From CAYQQJ01 sp964419935 (GTDB lineage: Bacteria > Pseudomonadota > Gammaproteobacteria > Pseudomonadales > Cellvibrionaceae), in the NCBI GenBank assembly GCA_964419935.1, contig CAYQQJ010000002.1:62001-126000 (forward strand): DNA of 64,000 nucleotides. Reading direction: 5' to 3'. The notes beneath the pieces are model-generated. The model was not told the origin of the DNA. It searched no databases and saw nothing but the letters and a program-made list of their open reading frames with translations. The translations under genes and the position numbers were made by a program. Each line of letters opens with the position of its first letter. The first letter of the stretch is position 1. Positions 62,605 through 64,000 of this stretch are shown here, piece by piece.

Positions 62605-63555
62605 ATGAAATTGAGACAGCGAATAACCAGAGTAGCCACCGCCTGCGTGCTCGTCATGGTGTTGGCAGGGCCGGCCCACGCGGATCAAGCCTGGCCGGCC
62701 GAGGTTGTGCGGGTTTATGTGCCGGCAGCGCCGGGCGGGTCGAGTGACGCCATTGCGCGGGTTTTTGCCCGGTTTTTTGAGCAAGCCAGCGGTGCTTCGG
62801 TTGCTATCGTCAATCAAACCGGCGGTGGTGGCATTATCGCGGTGCAGTCAGTGGTCACCGGCAGGCCGGATGGCAGTAGTTTATTGCTCTATCACACCGC
62901 GCTGCACGTGTCGCACGCGCTGCGGCGTTCGCCCTTCAAATATGATCAACTCAAGCCGTTGGCCACGCTGAGCATGGTGAACGATGTCTACGCCGTGCGC
63001 GCCGATGCCCCTTACGACACCCTGACCGAGCTGCTGGAGTATGCCCGGAAACAAGCCGGCGCACTCACCATCGGCTCAGAATTTGGTGGAACCACGCAAC
63101 TCAAAGGCCAGGCCTTGGCTGCCACCGACAAGAGCTTCCGAGTGGTCGGGGCAGGTAGTGAGGCAAAGCGCATTACCAGCCTGCTCGGTGGCCAGGTCGA
63201 CGTCATCAGTATGAGCGTGGCGTCCGCGCAGCAATTCGAGAAGGCGGGGGACATTAAGGTACTCGGTGTGTTGAACACGCGGCCGGATAACTTTGCGCCG
63301 CATTGGCCAACAGCTGCATCCCAGGGTGTGGATGCCCATCTTCCTCAGGTCTTCGCGCTTTATGGGCCGAAAAGATTGCCTTCCGAATTGATTGAGAAGT
63401 TCGACACAATCATGGCGGCCATCGCTAGCGATCCCGATTATGTCGCAGCCATTCAACACATCAAACAATCGCCGGACTACCGCAATTCCTCGGAGGCCGC
63501 TGAGTTTCTGACAAACGAATATATGGCGATCAAGCGCCGAATTGACCAACAATAA
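62605..63555 (+). CDS. Tripartite tricarboxylate transporter substrate-binding protein (TctC/Bug)
   Basis: A 316-aa periplasmic binding protein. The signal ACVLVMVLAGPAHA leads to WPAEVVRVYVPAAPGGSSDAIARV, the TctC opening, and LTIGSEFGGTTQLKGQAL is in the ligand-binding part. It captures a carboxylate for uptake by TctAB. It lies 54 bp after the aldolase gene, with the TctB gene 33 bp on. In this context the ligand is probably a sugar acid. Confidence 0.9.
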   Translation: MKLRQRITRVATACVLVMVLAGPAHADQAWPAEVVRVYVPAAPGGSSDAIARVFARFFEQASGASVAIVNQTGGGGIIAVQSVVTGRPDGSSLLLYHTALHVSHALRRSPFKYDQLKPLATLSMVNDVYAVRADAPYDTLTELLEYARKQAGALTIGSEFGGTTQLKGQALAATDKSFRVVGAGSEAKRITSLLGGQVDVISMSVASAQQFEKAGDIKVLGVLNTRPDNFAPHWPTAASQGVDAHLPQVFALYGPKRLPSELIEKFDTIMAAIASDPDYVAAIQHIKQSPDYRNSSEAAEFLTNEYMAIKRRIDQQ

Positions 63556-63588
63556 TTGGAGTCGGACGAATCCGGCGGAGTATTTTCT

Positions 63589-64000
63589 ATGCGCGCAGAC
63601 ATGGTCGCGGGCCTGCTGTTTATCGCACTGGCGATTGCCATTTATTCGGTCAATTGGCAGATGAGCTATCCGCCCATGGGAGGTGACCCGGGTTCGACAG
63701 TGATGCCGACCGCCATTGCCGTTTGCATGGGCGTTCTGGGTGCGTTACTGGCCGTGCGTGCTGCCATCGCAGCTATGGCAACGCGGTCGCTCCATCAGCA
63801 CCAGGCCCCACAGGTCGCCGCGCCAGCGGTGGCCCGCGCGGTACTGTGGCGTACTGGCTGTTGTGCCACGCTGTCTTTGTTGGGCTACGTACTGTTACTG
63901 CCTTACCTGGGATACTTTATTGCCACGACGTTGTTCTTCACCGGTGCCGCCTGGATCCTGGGAAGCCATGGTAAGCGAGCGATAGTCGGCTATTTAATCG
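63589..64000 (+). CDS. Tripartite tricarboxylate transporter small membrane subunit TctB (runs off the window)
   Basis: The first 137 codons of a TctB-like protein. Helix 1 is MVAGLLFIALAIAIYSVNW, then GDPGSTVMPTAIAVCMGVLGALLAV, LGYVLLLPYLGYFIATTLFF and AWILG. ATG 63589 has GCGGAG upstream. The large TctA subunit should follow beyond 64000. Confidence 0.85.
   Translation, partial: MRADMVAGLLFIALAIAIYSVNWQMSYPPMGGDPGSTVMPTAIAVCMGVLGALLAVRAAIAAMATRSLHQHQAPQVAAPAVARAVLWRTGCCATLSLLGYVLLLPYLGYFIATTLFFTGAAWILGSHGKRAIVGYLI

Noticed and set aside
1..64000. CRISPR arrays, tRNA or rRNA genes, and integron attC sites
   Set aside because: No regularly spaced repeats, cloverleaf-like segments or rRNA wording were seen by reading; the palindrome at 26827-27074 was considered as an attC site but its 16-bp ends and 6-bp target duplication fit a MITE instead.

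Overview
The window looks like a chromosome segment of a polysaccharide-degrading gammaproteobacterium of the Cellvibrionales/Pseudomonadales type. The core-gene order argh-algZ-algR-(insert)-hemC-hemD-hemX-hemY, and cyaA-lptM-lysA-dapF-DUF484 beside it, matches Pseudomonas-like chromosomes. A SutA homologue and a PII-AmtB-PII cluster agree with this. Two large TonB-dependent receptors, GH97 and GH106 enzymes and esterases point to glycan use. No tRNA, rRNA or CRISPR array was seen.

Region 1 (1-6282) is the end of a Tn7-family-like element inserted in comM. comM is cut after 280 codons; the element end reads TGT outward and abuts the pentamer ACCGC. Inside are a TnsE-like gene starting about 106 bp from the end, and a two-gene module: an N-6 adenine DNA methylase with a small PD-(D/E)xK nuclease candidate. 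It looks like a defence cargo.

Region 2 (6283-10330) is decayed. It holds the comM stump, an IS66 TnpA remnant, a frameshifted HAD phosphatase and a 40-codon GH97 stump, around one intact lipoprotein aldose 1-epimerase.

Region 3 (10330-16845) holds small stress and housekeeping genes (HdeD-like, host-attachment-like, UbiK). Then comes a nitrogen-control cluster, torF-glnK-amtB-glnK2, behind a sigma-54 promoter and NtrC-like sites, followed by a sutA homologue with a strong terminator.

Region 4 (17079-33610) is core: lysine and peptidoglycan precursor genes, class I adenylate cyclase, argH, the AlgZ/AlgR two-component pair and the haem operon. Between algR and hemC sit a 248-bp MITE, inserted exactly at the algR stop codon with a 6-bp target duplication, and a two-gene unit encoding a zinc metallopeptidase-like protein and an exported ankyrin-repeat protein. 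This is a plausible effector-immunity pair.

Region 5 (34824-64000) is a carbohydrate-use island in two blocks. Block A has a TonB receptor, a 955-aa lipoprotein of unknown fold, an SSS symporter, a FAD oxidoreductase with a discoidin-like tail, galactokinase, a sialate-O-acetylesterase-like SGNH enzyme, GH97 and GH106 enzymes and an IclR regulator. Block B has an alpha/beta hydrolase, a LacI-family regulator, a second TonB receptor, an IlvD/Edd-type sugar-acid dehydratase, a DHDPS-family aldolase and the start of a tripartite tricarboxylate transporter. A 14-bp palindrome (TGATTGCGCAATCA) recurs at the promoters of block B, and a different dyad (TGTATCTA-TTR-TAGATACA) recurs in block A, so the two blocks appear to be separate regulons. 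The galactose- and rhamnose-specific parts suggest a side chain or heteropolysaccharide rich in those sugars; the exact substrate cannot be read from the sequence.
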